Assembly (NCBI GenBank): GCA_002083825.1
Contig: DAZV01000026.1
Coordinates: 62,001-126,000, forward strand
DNA length: 64,000 nt
Source: Candidatus Sericytochromatia bacterium S15B-MN24 CBMW_12
GTDB taxonomy: Bacteria > Cyanobacteriota > Sericytochromatia > S15B-MN24 > UBA4093
Direction: 5' to 3'
The notes beneath the pieces are model-generated. The model searched no databases and was not told the DNA's origin. It was given only the letters and a program-made list of their open reading frames with translations. This document shows, piece after piece, positions 33,996 to 43,317 of the stretch. The translations under genes were made by a program, and so were the position numbers. Each line of letters opens with the position of its first letter. The first letter of the stretch is position 1.

Positions 33996-34781
33996 TTAAT
34001 GGCCGAACCGATGGCCGAAGTGAGGCGCCTTGGCGCCGAAGCGCTCCAGCTTTTCGACGAGCTTCTGCCGTTGCTGACTATCGAGTTTCACGGCAAGGGC
34101 CACGACTTCATCCATTGGAAGGTGGGGGCGCTTCGCGAGGGCTTCGGTCAGTGCCGCCCCATCTCCGGTCCGCGTGAAGGCCACAAAGGCGTCGCGGTGG
34201 GGATTGCCCAGTCGCTGCTCCTCGAGCTTGGCATGTAGGGCGTCGAAGGCCGCTTTTTGTTCGCCGGTCAGGTTGAGATCCGCCAAGAAGCGCTCGGTCA
34301 TGTGCCGACGCATGCCATCGAATCGAGAGGCTTGAGCCGGTTCGGAAAGGGTCTTGGCAAGCGTCTCCCGCTGCCCCTCCGTGAGGACGGCGCGCATCTC
34401 CGCGAGGACTTCGACCCGCTTGGCACGCTGCGGGGCGTGATCCGCGGCCGCTTGCTCCAGGAAGGACTTGAGGGCTTGGGGATCCACGGTATCGGCGAGG
34501 ACGAGAGTCTTGAGCTCGTCACGTTTCGCCGTCCAGTCGGCAGGTAATGCCTTGTCACGGTGGGACTCGGCGATCGCCTTCAAGCGCTCGCTCTGTTCCG
34601 AGCTGAGCCCCAACTGCCGTACGAGGCCGAGGGGGCCATGATGGCCTGGGTTTTCCCAGGAGTGCATGGTGTAGAAGGATGCCTCCGGGGCTTCCCCGCC
34701 CCCGACCATGGCCCGACCGCACCCCACCAGCGCGACCGTCGCCGCCACCCCAATCAACAAGAACTTCGCGAATCGCTTCAT
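33996..34781 (-). CDS. Spy/CpxP-like periplasmic lipoprotein
   Basis: 261 residues. Start MKRFAKFLLIGVAATVALVGCG with lipobox ALVGC. The mature protein is helical, with several LTxxQ-type turns (LGLSSEQSERL, LTEGQRETL, LTGEQKAAF), the CpxP/Spy/ZraP signature. It begins with a His-rich patch and ends in FGHRFGH, which may bind metal. In E. coli such proteins chaperone periplasmic proteins or tune the sensor kinase. It is first in an apparent operon with response regulator and kinase. Confidence 0.8.
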   Translation of the reverse strand: MKRFAKFLLIGVAATVALVGCGRAMVGGGEAPEASFYTMHSWENPGHHGPLGLVRQLGLSSEQSERLKAIAESHRDKALPADWTAKRDELKTLVLADTVDPQALKSFLEQAAADHAPQRAKRVEVLAEMRAVLTEGQRETLAKTLSEPAQASRFDGMRRHMTERFLADLNLTGEQKAAFDALHAKLEEQRLGNPHRDAFVAFTRTGDGAALTEALAKRPHLPMDEVVALAVKLDSQQRQKLVEKLERFGAKAPHFGHRFGH

Positions 34782-34937
34782 GTCATGCTCCTTTGCTATC
34801 GAACACTCCCGACGATGCCATCCTAGAAGAGGTTCGTTTCAAAGAGTTTTCAATCGAGGGATTGATCCGAACCGCGAGACGATCTATACTTGCTTGTCGC
34901 TCAGCAAGTTAATACGGCGAGGTAAGGAACCAAGTTA
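34782..34937. promoter_or_regulatory. Divergent Spy-like / TetR control region with operator candidate
   Basis: ACTTGCT-N8-AGCAAGT (34888-34909) is a 7-bp inverted repeat 28 bp before the TetR start. CAAGTTAAT occurs twice (34905-34913 and 34931-34939). The repeat is a good candidate for TetR autoregulation. Confidence 0.5.
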
Positions 34938-35582
34938 ATGAGACATGAGATGATCGAAAATCGACCCGAGACTGAGCGGCGGAGCCGAAATCCCGAGCGT
35001 AGCCGGAATGCCATCCTGGATGCGGCGGAAGCCCTATTCGCGGAGCGGGGCTACGACGCGACCAGTCTCAAGGACGTCGGCGAACGCGCCGAGGTGTCCC
35101 GCGGTACCCCCGCGTACTTTCACGGTTCCAAGGAAGGCCTCTACCAGGCGGTCATCGATCGGGTCTTCGCCCAGACCGAGGCCCTGGTCCATGAGGCGCA
35201 GGCCCGTGCGCTCGCGAAAGGCGGCGGACTCGAAGCCCTGCTGAGCGAGATGGTGGGAGGCTACGTGGACTTCCTGGTCGCCCACCCGAACTTCATCCGG
35301 CTGGTCGAGCGCGAAACCCTTAGCGGCGGGAAGTACATGGCCCGGAATCCCCCTCACCTCGCCGCCGTCCAGGCCGGGCTCGCGGCCGCCCAGCATGAGC
35401 TCGAGCCGGGAGTGGATCCCGTGCAGGTGCTGCTGAGCGTCATGGGGCTGTGCTGGTTTTCGGTGTCGCACGCCCGGATCCTTCAGCCGGCGCTCGGCAT
35501 CGATACCTGTTCGCCTGAATTCGTCGAGGCGCGCAAGCGCCACATCGTCGAGCTGCTTCTCAACGGCCTGTTGCCCCGCTAA
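34938..35582 (+). CDS. TetR-family transcriptional regulator
   Basis: 214 residues. The N-terminal helix-turn-helix region is typical (AILDAAEALFAERGYDATSL then KDVGERAEVSRGTPAYFHGS, KEGLYQAVIDRVF). The C-terminal ligand domain is helical and diverged. It is followed after 21 bp by an FAD-dependent oxidoreductase gene, so it probably controls both. An inverted repeat lies just upstream. Confidence 0.92.
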   Translation: MRHEMIENRPETERRSRNPERSRNAILDAAEALFAERGYDATSLKDVGERAEVSRGTPAYFHGSKEGLYQAVIDRVFAQTEALVHEAQARALAKGGGLEALLSEMVGGYVDFLVAHPNFIRLVERETLSGGKYMARNPPHLAAVQAGLAAAQHELEPGVDPVQVLLSVMGLCWFSVSHARILQPALGIDTCSPEFVEARKRHIVELLLNGLLPR

Positions 35583-35603
35583 CGCATCATCAAGGAGGTC
35601 CTC

Positions 35604-36908
35604 ATGGTCCCTAATCCCAGTCTTTCGGTCGATGTCGTCGTGGTGGGCGGCGGCCTCGCCGGACTCACCGCCAGTATCCTGCTCGCCCAGCGGGGGCGCA
35701 GCGTCTGTTTGGTGGAGCGCTCAGCGCAACTCGGAGGAAGGGCCGTCACGCAGCGGAATAACGGCTATTCCCTCAACCTCGGCCCCCATGCCCTCTTCCT
35801 GGGCGGGGACGCGGAGCGGATTCTCCGGACCCTGGATCTCATGCCCCAGGGTGGCCCCGCCCTGACCCAAGGATTCGCCGGCCTGGGCGAGCAGCTCCAC
35901 CGGCTGCCCGCGGGTGCCGGCTCCCTGCTCACCACCGGGCTCCTTTCCGCCAAAGGCAAAGCGGGGGCCCTGCTATTCCTCTCGCGGCTCATGACGATCG
36001 AGCCACTCAAGCTGCAAGGAAAAACGGTCGGTGACTGGCTGCAAACCGAACATCCCGAAGTGCGGCAGTTCGCCGAGATGCTGGTGCGCCTCTCGAGCTA
36101 CGCGGCCGCACCCGACCGGCAAGATGCCGTCGCGGCGCTCAAACAGCTACGCAGGGCCATGCGCTCCGGCGCCCTCTACCCGGACGACGGCTGGCAAAGC
36201 ATGGTCGACTCCATGAAAATGACGGCCGTAGCGGCGGGAGTCCAGTTCAAGACCGGCAGCGTGACCCACGTTCTCCATGACGCTCGGGTCCATGGCGTTC
36301 AGTTGGCGAACGGCGAGACCTTGGCGGCGGGGGCCGTCATCCTGACCCCTCCTCCCGCCGTCACCGCCGGGCTGCTCAACGGAGCCGCCCAGGCCACCAT
36401 CCAAGGCTGGAGCGAACGGCTGGTTCCCGTCAAGGCTGCATGTCTCGACATCGCCCTGCGGCGACTGCCTCGCCCCAAGGCCACCCTCGTGCTGGGCTGC
36501 GATCGCCCGTGGTACCTCGCGGTACACTCCGCCACGGCCCGCTTGGCGCCTTCCGGTGGGGCCGTGATCCACGCAGCCTGGTACCTGAACCCCGATCGCC
36601 CCGACGCCTCCAAGCAACTCGGCGACGAACTCGAGGCCGTCCTCGATCAGGTCCAGCCCGGATGGCGCGACGAGCTGGTCAGCCGCCGCTTCATGCCGTC
36701 CTTGACCGTCACGAACGCTCTCGACACCTCTGCTGGGCGCCCGGAACCCGACGCCGCGCAGGTGGAGGGCTTGTACCTGGCGGGAGATTGGGTCGCGGCG
36801 GAAAGCATGCTGGCCGATGCCAGCATGGGCAGCGCGGAGCGCGCCGTCCAGCTCGCTCTGGCTTCCCCCTCAAAGGCTATACATCCGCCATCCCTGTCCC
36901 TATCATGA
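35604..36908 (+). CDS. FAD-dependent oxidoreductase, phytoene desaturase-like
   Basis: 434 residues. Rossmann start VDVVVVGGGLAGLTASILLA with the acidic end VERSAQLGGR, and the C-terminal FAD segment GLYLAGDWVAAESMLADASM, as in phytoene desaturase / protoporphyrinogen oxidase-type amine oxidase superfamily enzymes. No carotenoid genes are nearby, so substrate is unknown. AAGGAGG precedes the ATG. Likely an operon with TetR. Confidence 0.85.
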   Translation: MVPNPSLSVDVVVVGGGLAGLTASILLAQRGRSVCLVERSAQLGGRAVTQRNNGYSLNLGPHALFLGGDAERILRTLDLMPQGGPALTQGFAGLGEQLHRLPAGAGSLLTTGLLSAKGKAGALLFLSRLMTIEPLKLQGKTVGDWLQTEHPEVRQFAEMLVRLSSYAAAPDRQDAVAALKQLRRAMRSGALYPDDGWQSMVDSMKMTAVAAGVQFKTGSVTHVLHDARVHGVQLANGETLAAGAVILTPPPAVTAGLLNGAAQATIQGWSERLVPVKAACLDIALRRLPRPKATLVLGCDRPWYLAVHSATARLAPSGGAVIHAAWYLNPDRPDASKQLGDELEAVLDQVQPGWRDELVSRRFMPSLTVTNALDTSAGRPEPDAAQVEGLYLAGDWVAAESMLADASMGSAERAVQLALASPSKAIHPPSLSLS

Positions 36909-36912
36909 GGCT

Positions 36913-37563
36913 ATGGCGAACTTCTACGAGATCCTCGGGGTGGCCGAAAATGCCACCGCCGAGACCATCCGCCGAGCCTTCCGGGATCGCGCCAAGGAAC
37001 GTCACCCCGACAGGGTGGCGGGTGCCGAGGCCGACATGGTGCTGCTCAATCGGGCCTACGATACCCTGAAGGATTCCCGACGGCGACGGACTTACGATGC
37101 CACGCTGACCGTTCCCGTCGGACCTTTCGTTCCTCCCCGCCCCGCACGCCGTCAGGCCCAGCCCCGCGGCGGGCCGGACCCGTTGCTGTTCTTGATGCAG
37201 GTCTTCCAACCCCTCGATCGCAAGCTCTCGGCGGCCCTGGCCGACTTGAACGCCGCCATCGAGGAGGTGGCCTACGACATCTACGATGAAACCTACGTCG
37301 GTCGCTTCGATGCGGGGGTCCAGGAGACGGAGCGGATCGTCACCGGACTCGACGGCTTCCTGCAACGGATCGATTGGCCGTTCCCCCTCACGAACTCCCT
37401 CAACCTCTACAGCCAAGGCATTCGCCAGGTCGAGGACGCCTTGGGCGACTTCCGAGACTTCAGCCGGAGCTTCGACGTGGACCAACTCGTCCAGGGCCGA
37501 GCCATCCTGTACGCCGCCGGCGAACTCCTGGACGATGCCCGCGAAACCTTGGTGCGGGTTTAA
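36913..37563 (+). CDS. J-domain protein
   Basis: 216 residues from the ATG at 36913. The J domain occupies residues 1-68: NFYEILGVAENATAETIRRA, with the HPD motif at 31-33 and LNRAYDTLKDSRRRRTYDAT. A J domain stimulates a DnaK-type chaperone. The remaining helical domain (LSAALADLNAAIEEVAYDIY) has no recognised family and lacks zinc fingers, so this is a specialised rather than a general DnaJ. GH3 gene follows after 3 bp. Confidence 0.9.
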   Translation: MANFYEILGVAENATAETIRRAFRDRAKERHPDRVAGAEADMVLLNRAYDTLKDSRRRRTYDATLTVPVGPFVPPRPARRQAQPRGGPDPLLFLMQVFQPLDRKLSAALADLNAAIEEVAYDIYDETYVGRFDAGVQETERIVTGLDGFLQRIDWPFPLTNSLNLYSQGIRQVEDALGDFRDFSRSFDVDQLVQGRAILYAAGELLDDARETLVRV

Positions 37564-37566
37564 GCG

Positions 37567-39144
37567 ATGCGGCTCGAAGACGCCATCGGGCAGGTCCTCT
37601 GCCCCACCCTCTTCGGCGCTCAGTTGCTCGATCGTCCCTACGAAGCCGGCCCGATCCACTCTCAACTCACCCGTTTCCGCTGGGGCGGGTACATCCTGTT
37701 TCACGGAAACCGCGGCGAAACGGCCCGGCGGGTGGCGGATCTTCAGGCAAGCAGCCGGATCCCCCTGTTGATCGCCGCCGACATGGAACACGGAGCCGGT
37801 CAGCAGGTCCGCGGACTCAGCGTCTTTCCCACGGCAATGGCCTTCGGGGCCGCCGACGATACCCAAGCCGCCTACGACCTCGGAGCTTGGACCGCAGCAG
37901 AGGCCCTTTCCGTCGGCGTCAACTGGATCCTGGCCCCGGTCGCCGACGTGACCAACAACCCGCTGAACCCGATCATCAACATCCGCAGCTTCGGGGGAGA
38001 CCCTCTGCGGGTCTCGCGGTGCGTGGAGGCCTTCGTCAGAGGCTGCCAGGATCACGGAGCGCTCGCCTGCGCCAAGCACTTCCCCGGCCACGGTGATACC
38101 GAAACCGACTCCCACAGCCGCTTGGGCATCCTCCACGCCGACCGAAACCGGCTTGACGAGGTAGAATTGCCTCCCTTCGCGGCTGCCATCCGAGCCGACG
38201 TCGCCGCGATCATGACCGCTCACCTGGCCGTACCCGCGCTGGGAGCCCCAGATCGCCCCGCCACCGTCAGCCGGGAGGTGATGACCGGCCTGCTGCGCGA
38301 GGAACTGGGTTTCGACGGGTTGATCGTTACCGACGCCCTGGTCATGGGAGGTATCACCCGGACTCAGGATCCGGTGGACGCCGCCATCGAGGCCCTCTTG
38401 GCCGGCTGCGACATGCTGCTGATGCCTCCCGATCCGGTGGCGACCTACGAGGGCATCCAGCGGGCACTCGACTCCGGCCGGCTCCCCGAATCCCGCATCC
38501 TCGACGCGGCGCAGCGGGTTCTCAGGGCCAAAGCTCGGCTCGGCTCGGCCCACAAGCCGCTCCCTCAGCGCTCGGCTATATCCCTATCCCGCGAGGTCTC
38601 CCAGCAGGCCTTGACCGCAGCAAAGGGGGACCCCGCCATGCGGCTGCCGAAGCGGACCTTCGCCTTGGCCGTGGACGACGGGGTGGAAGCCGAGCGGCTC
38701 GACGCTTGGCGAGAGGCCTTGCGGCGCCATGGACTCGAGGGAAGAATCATCGGCCACGGCACCACCGGCGCCGAGTGGCGGGAGGTCCTGCGAGAGGCCG
38801 AGCAGGCTGAAGCCGTGCTGGTCGGGGTTTTCTCGCCCATCCGGGTGAGCAAGGATCGGAGCCTGCTGCCGGTTTCGCTGGTCGAGCCGCTGCGGGAAGT
38901 CTGCCGTCGATGCCCGACGACCGTGGTTTCCTTTTCGAGCCCCTTCCTGGTCGGTCAGTTCCCGGAGGCCGTGGGCTGGGTGCTGGCTTACGGCTCGCGG
39001 GAGTTCCAGATCGAGGCGGCGATCGCCGCACTCCGCGGCGGCTCGGGGCTTCCGGGCCGCCTCCCCGTCGTCATCCCCGCCGCCGGTCTCGAAGCCCCCG
39101 TCGATGACGCTCCCCCGCCCTCAGGCGGCCCCTCCTTCGCGTAG
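37567..39144 (+). CDS. Glycoside hydrolase family 3 (beta-N-acetylhexosaminidase-like)
   Basis: 525 residues. The NagZ-like substrate loop KHFPGHGDTETDSH and the nucleophile region LIVTDALVMGGI are clear, on a (beta/alpha)8 barrel of about 340 residues. A second alpha/beta domain follows (residues 350-525), so it is longer than NagZ. NagZ-type enzymes release N-acetylglucosamine from peptidoglycan fragments. There is no signal peptide, so recycling in the cytoplasm is possible. It overlaps the converging phosphotransferase gene by 24 bp. Confidence 0.9.
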   Translation: MRLEDAIGQVLCPTLFGAQLLDRPYEAGPIHSQLTRFRWGGYILFHGNRGETARRVADLQASSRIPLLIAADMEHGAGQQVRGLSVFPTAMAFGAADDTQAAYDLGAWTAAEALSVGVNWILAPVADVTNNPLNPIINIRSFGGDPLRVSRCVEAFVRGCQDHGALACAKHFPGHGDTETDSHSRLGILHADRNRLDEVELPPFAAAIRADVAAIMTAHLAVPALGAPDRPATVSREVMTGLLREELGFDGLIVTDALVMGGITRTQDPVDAAIEALLAGCDMLLMPPDPVATYEGIQRALDSGRLPESRILDAAQRVLRAKARLGSAHKPLPQRSAISLSREVSQQALTAAKGDPAMRLPKRTFALAVDDGVEAERLDAWREALRRHGLEGRIIGHGTTGAEWREVLREAEQAEAVLVGVFSPIRVSKDRSLLPVSLVEPLREVCRRCPTTVVSFSSPFLVGQFPEAVGWVLAYGSREFQIEAAIAALRGGSGLPGRLPVVIPAAGLEAPVDDAPPPSGGPSFA

Positions 39145-40200
39145 CTTTACTGACCAGTCCTCGTTGCCGCCGAACCACCGAATCAACGTGATGATAAAGC
39201 CCCAGAACAACATGGCCCTATCGTCATCTTGTTGTTGAAGCGCCATGGTGACGAGGCTGAGGTAGATCTCGACGCGGGCGCTCTCCATCACGATCGGCAG
39301 GGCCGCCGCTTCATTCGCGGACAGTGCCCGAACCGTTTCGTAACCCTCGATGAAGGCCCTCATGTCGGGGTAGCGGGGCTCCGAGCTTTCAGCGATCGCC
39401 CGCCAGTCGAACCCGCAAGGCAAGAGGGCCAGCGCCAGGTCGTAGACCCATGGCCCCACGTTCCAGAGGTCGAAGTCCAGCACATCCGAGACCTCGCGGC
39501 CTTCGAAGAAGAGATTCCGCTTGATGAAGTCCCCGTGGATGATTCCCGCGGGCAGGCCCGAGACGAACGGAGCCAGGCGCTCGCGCCTGGCCTCCATGTA
39601 CTCCAGGAGTTCCGGGAGTTCCGGACGCTCGCGCAAGAAGGGCGCCAAGATCGGGGCCTCCGCCAGCAAGTCGTCCAAACCCTGGGACGTCGTCGGCGCC
39701 AGCAGCCAGCGGTAGCGCGCCGTGATCCCCAGAAACGGTTTTACTGGGGGCAATGGAAGCCCCCGCAGGGCCTGATGAAAGCTTGCGAGCCATCGGCCCG
39801 CCGAGTTCCCTTCGAGCAGACTCTCGAACGGCGCGAAAACCGAGGCTTCCCGGTAGCGGTCCTCTCCCCCCGCCTGCTCGAAGACGGCATAAGGCTGGCC
39901 CGAATTCCAGGTCAGCGTCCCGCCGTCTCGATTCGCGAAAAGCTCGGGGGTGCGGTACCCTTGCGCCAGCAATTCCCGGATGATCGCATGTTCGGCCTCG
40001 ATGCCGGCCAGATCCCGCGTCGAGGGATCGTAGCGCTTGGCGAAGAAGATCCCGCGGTCGGTCCGGAAGAGACACGCCGCCGTGTTGACGCTCAGACCGT
40101 TTCGCGCGACGCCCGTCCAGTTTCCGAGCTGAGGGTAGGCCCTGACCACCATGGCCAGGGCCTCCGGATCGATTTTCGGGGCGTCGAGAGGCAAGGTCAA
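39121..40200 (-). CDS. Aminoglycoside phosphotransferase-like kinase
   Basis: 359 residues from a TTG at 40200 that overlaps the GNAT stop (TTGA). The APH/choline-kinase signature is visible: PAGIIHGDFIKRNLFFEG (catalytic Asp, HGDxxxxN) and VLDFDLWNVGPWVYDLALAL (DFD metal site). Such kinases phosphorylate small molecules such as homoserine, sugars or drugs. The coupled double-GNAT gene suggests a common pathway, but no substrate can be named. Confidence 0.85.
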   Translation of the reverse strand: MTLPLDAPKIDPEALAMVVRAYPQLGNWTGVARNGLSVNTAACLFRTDRGIFFAKRYDPSTRDLAGIEAEHAIIRELLAQGYRTPELFANRDGGTLTWNSGQPYAVFEQAGGEDRYREASVFAPFESLLEGNSAGRWLASFHQALRGLPLPPVKPFLGITARYRWLLAPTTSQGLDDLLAEAPILAPFLRERPELPELLEYMEARRERLAPFVSGLPAGIIHGDFIKRNLFFEGREVSDVLDFDLWNVGPWVYDLALALLPCGFDWRAIAESSEPRYPDMRAFIEGYETVRALSANEAAALPIVMESARVEIYLSLVTMALQQQDDDRAMLFWGFIITLIRWFGGNEDWSVKLREGGAA

Positions 40201-41165
40201 AGGTCCTTTTGGGCGAGGCGATAGCGCAGCCAGGGACGGAAGCCGCAGCGGGAGTAAAAGTCCAGCAGATCGGTCCAGTCGATCACGGTATCGGAAGCAC
40301 CCCATTCTCGCAACTGTTCCAGCGCCCTCACCAGGAGCGAGAGTCCGAAGCCCTGGCCCCTCAAGACCGGACTCACGCCGATGGGGCCCAGTGCTGCGAT
40401 CCCCGCGGCGAAGCCGGACCAGCGAAGGGCGTTTGGAGCATGGGGGGGATGCAGCAAGGCGAAGCCCTGGGGTTCTTCGCCGACGAAGAGGCCGAAGACG
40501 TGGGCCGCGGGACCTCCGTGCGCGAGATGATGCGCCACGTCTCGGGGCCAGCGTCCCGCGAAGTCCCGGTTCAGAAAAGCGAGCATGAGCGGGGCTTCTT
40601 CCGGCCGCATGGGGCGCAGTTCGACGCCCTCGCGCAGCGCTCCGACCACCGGCAGGTTCGGGGGCCCCGCCAGGTTGCGCCGGACATCCCAGACCTCCTT
40701 GCCCCGCGCATACCCATGGGTTTCGAAGAAGCGAAGGGCGGCGTCGTCCGCGTCGGAACCCGGGAAAAAGGCGGGGATTCCGGGAAAGACGTGGTGGAAG
40801 CTGCCTCCGAGGATGACCTTGGACGCGCCTTCCGCCCGGAAGCGAGCTTCGGCGGCCCGGAGCAAGAGGGTTCCGATGCCCTGGCGCTGATGATCGGGAT
40901 GGACGGCCAGCATGGTCACGTAACCGATGCCCGCGAACTGCTCGCAGCCGGGATAGGTTTCGCGAAAGCGTTTGGCGAGGACGAAGCCCACGGGACGATC
41001 GCCCCGCATCGCCACGATCCCGTCTTCGCTCCGAAAGCTGGGATCCCCCGCGGTGACGCCATCCCAGAGGTCGGGCATAATGGGGTAGACTGCGCCCAGG
41101 GCCGCATGCCAAACTGCGAGCAGGTCGGGGGCGATTGCCGGGCGATAAGGGAGAAGTGTGATCAT
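40197..41165 (-). CDS. Double GNAT acetyltransferase
   Basis: 322 residues from the ATG at 41165. The N-terminal GNAT domain has the acetyl-CoA loop LAVHPDHQRQGIGTLLL, and the C-terminal copy has VSPVLRGQGFGLSLLVRAL. Two fused GNAT domains are known in diverse acetyltransferases. It reads into the phosphotransferase by a TTGA overlap. Its start overlaps, in the opposite direction, the GTG of the sugar-binding protein gene by 8 bp. Confidence 0.85.
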   Translation of the reverse strand: MITLLPYRPAIAPDLLAVWHAALGAVYPIMPDLWDGVTAGDPSFRSEDGIVAMRGDRPVGFVLAKRFRETYPGCEQFAGIGYVTMLAVHPDHQRQGIGTLLLRAAEARFRAEGASKVILGGSFHHVFPGIPAFFPGSDADDAALRFFETHGYARGKEVWDVRRNLAGPPNLPVVGALREGVELRPMRPEEAPLMLAFLNRDFAGRWPRDVAHHLAHGGPAAHVFGLFVGEEPQGFALLHPPHAPNALRWSGFAAGIAALGPIGVSPVLRGQGFGLSLLVRALEQLREWGASDTVIDWTDLLDFYSRCGFRPWLRYRLAQKDL

Positions 41166-42432
41166 CGAGCCGATCTTACGGCGAGCCGCGCGGCTTCGCA
41201 AGGGGATACCGGTCCTCATGGCCCTCATGACGGCCTTGACCGTCTCCGCCTGTGCGCCCGCTGAAACCCAGGCGCTCCGGTTCTCCACCTGGGGCTCGAT
41301 CGACGAGATCGAAACCCTCAAACCGCTCCTGGCCGACTTCCAGCGGCAGAACCCCGACGTTCCGGTCGAACTCATCCACGTCCCCGATGCGTACCCCCAA
41401 TCGATTCGACTGATGGCCGCCGCCCGCAAGATGCCCGACGTGCTCTTCATGGAAAGCCAACTTCTCCCCGGATTCGCCCGCCGCGGGGTCCTGCGCGACC
41501 TGAGCCCCTACCTCGACTCCGACCCCGAACTCGGGCCGGATGACTTCTACCGCCCCGTCATGGACGCCATGAGCTGGAAAGGTACGCAGTACGGCATCCC
41601 TCGCGACCTCTCCAACCTGGTCATGTTCTACAACCGGCGCCTCTTCGACGAGGCCGGAGTCCCCTACCCCGAGTCCGGCTGGACCTACGAGGACATGGTC
41701 GCCAAGGCCAAAGCGCTCACTCACGGAGATCAGTTCGGGGTCGGCTTCGCACCCTACCCCCTCTACTGGCTGCCCTACCTCTGGAGCGACGGCGGCGACC
41801 TCTTGAACCCCGAGCGAACCCGCAGCACCCTGCTCGAACCCGAAAGCCTGGCCGCCCTCCAGCGCTACCGGGACCTGCGATTCAAGCACCATGTCGCGCC
41901 CACCGAGGCCCAGGTCGGAAACGCGCGCATGAGCCAGCTCTTCGCACAGGGCAAGCTCGCCATGATGGTGGGAGGCCGCTGGGTCGTGCCGAGCTTCCGA
42001 AAGAAACTCGACTTCCCATGGGACGTGGCGCCCTTCCCTCGCGGGAAAGTCGGCTCGATCGTGGACGCGGACGCCTCCGGCTGGTGCATCTCCGCAACCA
42101 GCAAGCACCCTGAGAAGGCCTGGCGACTCATCCGCTTCCTGGCCGGCCGGAAAGCCATCTCGGCCTTCACCGAGAGCGGCCTGATCGTGCCCAGTCGCCC
42201 GGACGTGGCGAATACTGCCGCCTTCATGGCGGGATCCCCCGAATCCAGCCGGGTCTTCCTGGACGTGATCGACGCGGCCCGCCCCACCCCGACCACTCCG
42301 TCCTACGACGAGATCCAGTACGAGCTGATTGACGGCTTGGGGCCCGCCTGGAACGGCGAGGAGGACCTGGCTACCGCGTTGAAGCCCATCGTCGAGCGCA
42401 TCGACGCGCTCTTGCAGGAGGAACGGCATTGA
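41158..42432 (+). CDS. ABC sugar transporter substrate-binding lipoprotein
   Basis: 424 residues from GTG 41158. The leader (RRAARLRKGIPVLMALMTAL) ends in lipobox TVSAC. The mature part is a cluster B / carbohydrate-type binding protein (LRFSTWGSIDEIETLKPLLA, QYGIPRDLSNLVMFYNRRLF, KLAMMVGGRWVVPSF). Two permeases follow. The GTG overlaps the divergent GNAT start; an ATG at 41218 would shorten the basic leader and is less likely. Confidence 0.9.
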   Translation: MIIEPILRRAARLRKGIPVLMALMTALTVSACAPAETQALRFSTWGSIDEIETLKPLLADFQRQNPDVPVELIHVPDAYPQSIRLMAAARKMPDVLFMESQLLPGFARRGVLRDLSPYLDSDPELGPDDFYRPVMDAMSWKGTQYGIPRDLSNLVMFYNRRLFDEAGVPYPESGWTYEDMVAKAKALTHGDQFGVGFAPYPLYWLPYLWSDGGDLLNPERTRSTLLEPESLAALQRYRDLRFKHHVAPTEAQVGNARMSQLFAQGKLAMMVGGRWVVPSFRKKLDFPWDVAPFPRGKVGSIVDADASGWCISATSKHPEKAWRLIRFLAGRKAISAFTESGLIVPSRPDVANTAAFMAGSPESSRVFLDVIDAARPTPTTPSYDEIQYELIDGLGPAWNGEEDLATALKPIVERIDALLQEERH

Positions 42433-43316
42433 GCAAGTCAGCCTTCTCCAAGCAGGAGTCCCGCGGGGCCTTCTGGCTGCTCCTTCCCGCCCTGCTGGGA
42501 CTCGGGCTCTTCACCCTGCTCCCGATGGTCGGCACCCTCGGGCTCAGCTTCATGCAGTGGGACCTCCTGGGAAAACCCGAGTGGGTCGGCCTCTCCAATT
42601 ACGTGGCCCTCGTCGGCGACCCCCTCTTCTGGAAGGTCATGGCCCAGACGGGGTACTTCGTGGCGCTATACCTCGCCCTTGACGTGAGCCTCGCGCTGGG
42701 ACTAGCCATCGCCCTCAATCAGAACCTCCGGGGCCTCGGAATCATCCGAACCGCCTACTTCATCCCGGTGGTCTGCTCCATGGTCGCCGGAGCCATCCTC
42801 TGGAGCTGGATCTTCGACCCGCGATACGGCGCCATCAACAGCGTTCTGGTCGCCGTCGGGCTCGAACCCGTCCATTGGCTCAGCGACTCCCGCTGGGCCC
42901 TGCCTGCAATTGCCGTGGTGAGCGTCTGGAAGAACCTGGGCTACGACATGCTCCTCTTCCTGGCAGGTCTACAGGCGATTCCGAGGGGGCAAATCGAGGC
43001 AGCGAGCTTGGACGGGGCGAATGCTTGGCAGCGATTCCGCTACGTCACCCTGCCCCTCCTGGGGCCGAGCCTGGTGATGGTCAGCATGCTGGCGACCATC
43101 CGGGCCTTCCAGACCTTCGACACCGTCTACCTCATGACCGAGGGCGGGCCGCATCGCTCGACCACCATCGTGGGGTTCTGGCTCTTCCAGAACGCCTTCA
43201 CCACCTTCAAGCTCGGCAAGGCCTCGGCGCTCGCGTACATTCTCTTCATGGCGCTATTGGCCCTGAGCGCCGTTCAGTGGTGGGGGCGCAAGCGCCTCAG
43301 CCACCAGGAGCGCTGA
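42429..43316 (+). CDS. ABC sugar permease, MalF type
   Basis: 295 residues from a TTG in TTGA overlap with the binding-protein stop; AGGAGG precedes it. Six membrane helices. The EAA loop EAASLDGANAWQRFRYVTLP is near residue 195. It pairs with the next permease to form the membrane channel. Confidence 0.92.
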   Translation: MSKSAFSKQESRGAFWLLLPALLGLGLFTLLPMVGTLGLSFMQWDLLGKPEWVGLSNYVALVGDPLFWKVMAQTGYFVALYLALDVSLALGLAIALNQNLRGLGIIRTAYFIPVVCSMVAGAILWSWIFDPRYGAINSVLVAVGLEPVHWLSDSRWALPAIAVVSVWKNLGYDMLLFLAGLQAIPRGQIEAASLDGANAWQRFRYVTLPLLGPSLVMVSMLATIRAFQTFDTVYLMTEGGPHRSTTIVGFWLFQNAFTTFKLGKASALAYILFMALLALSAVQWWGRKRLSHQER

Positions 43317-43317
43317 G

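Noticed and set aside
40201..41112. Long reverse frame continuous with the phosphotransferase gene
   Set aside because: The upstream part is a shadow of the double-GNAT gene; the kinase begins at the TTGA junction.
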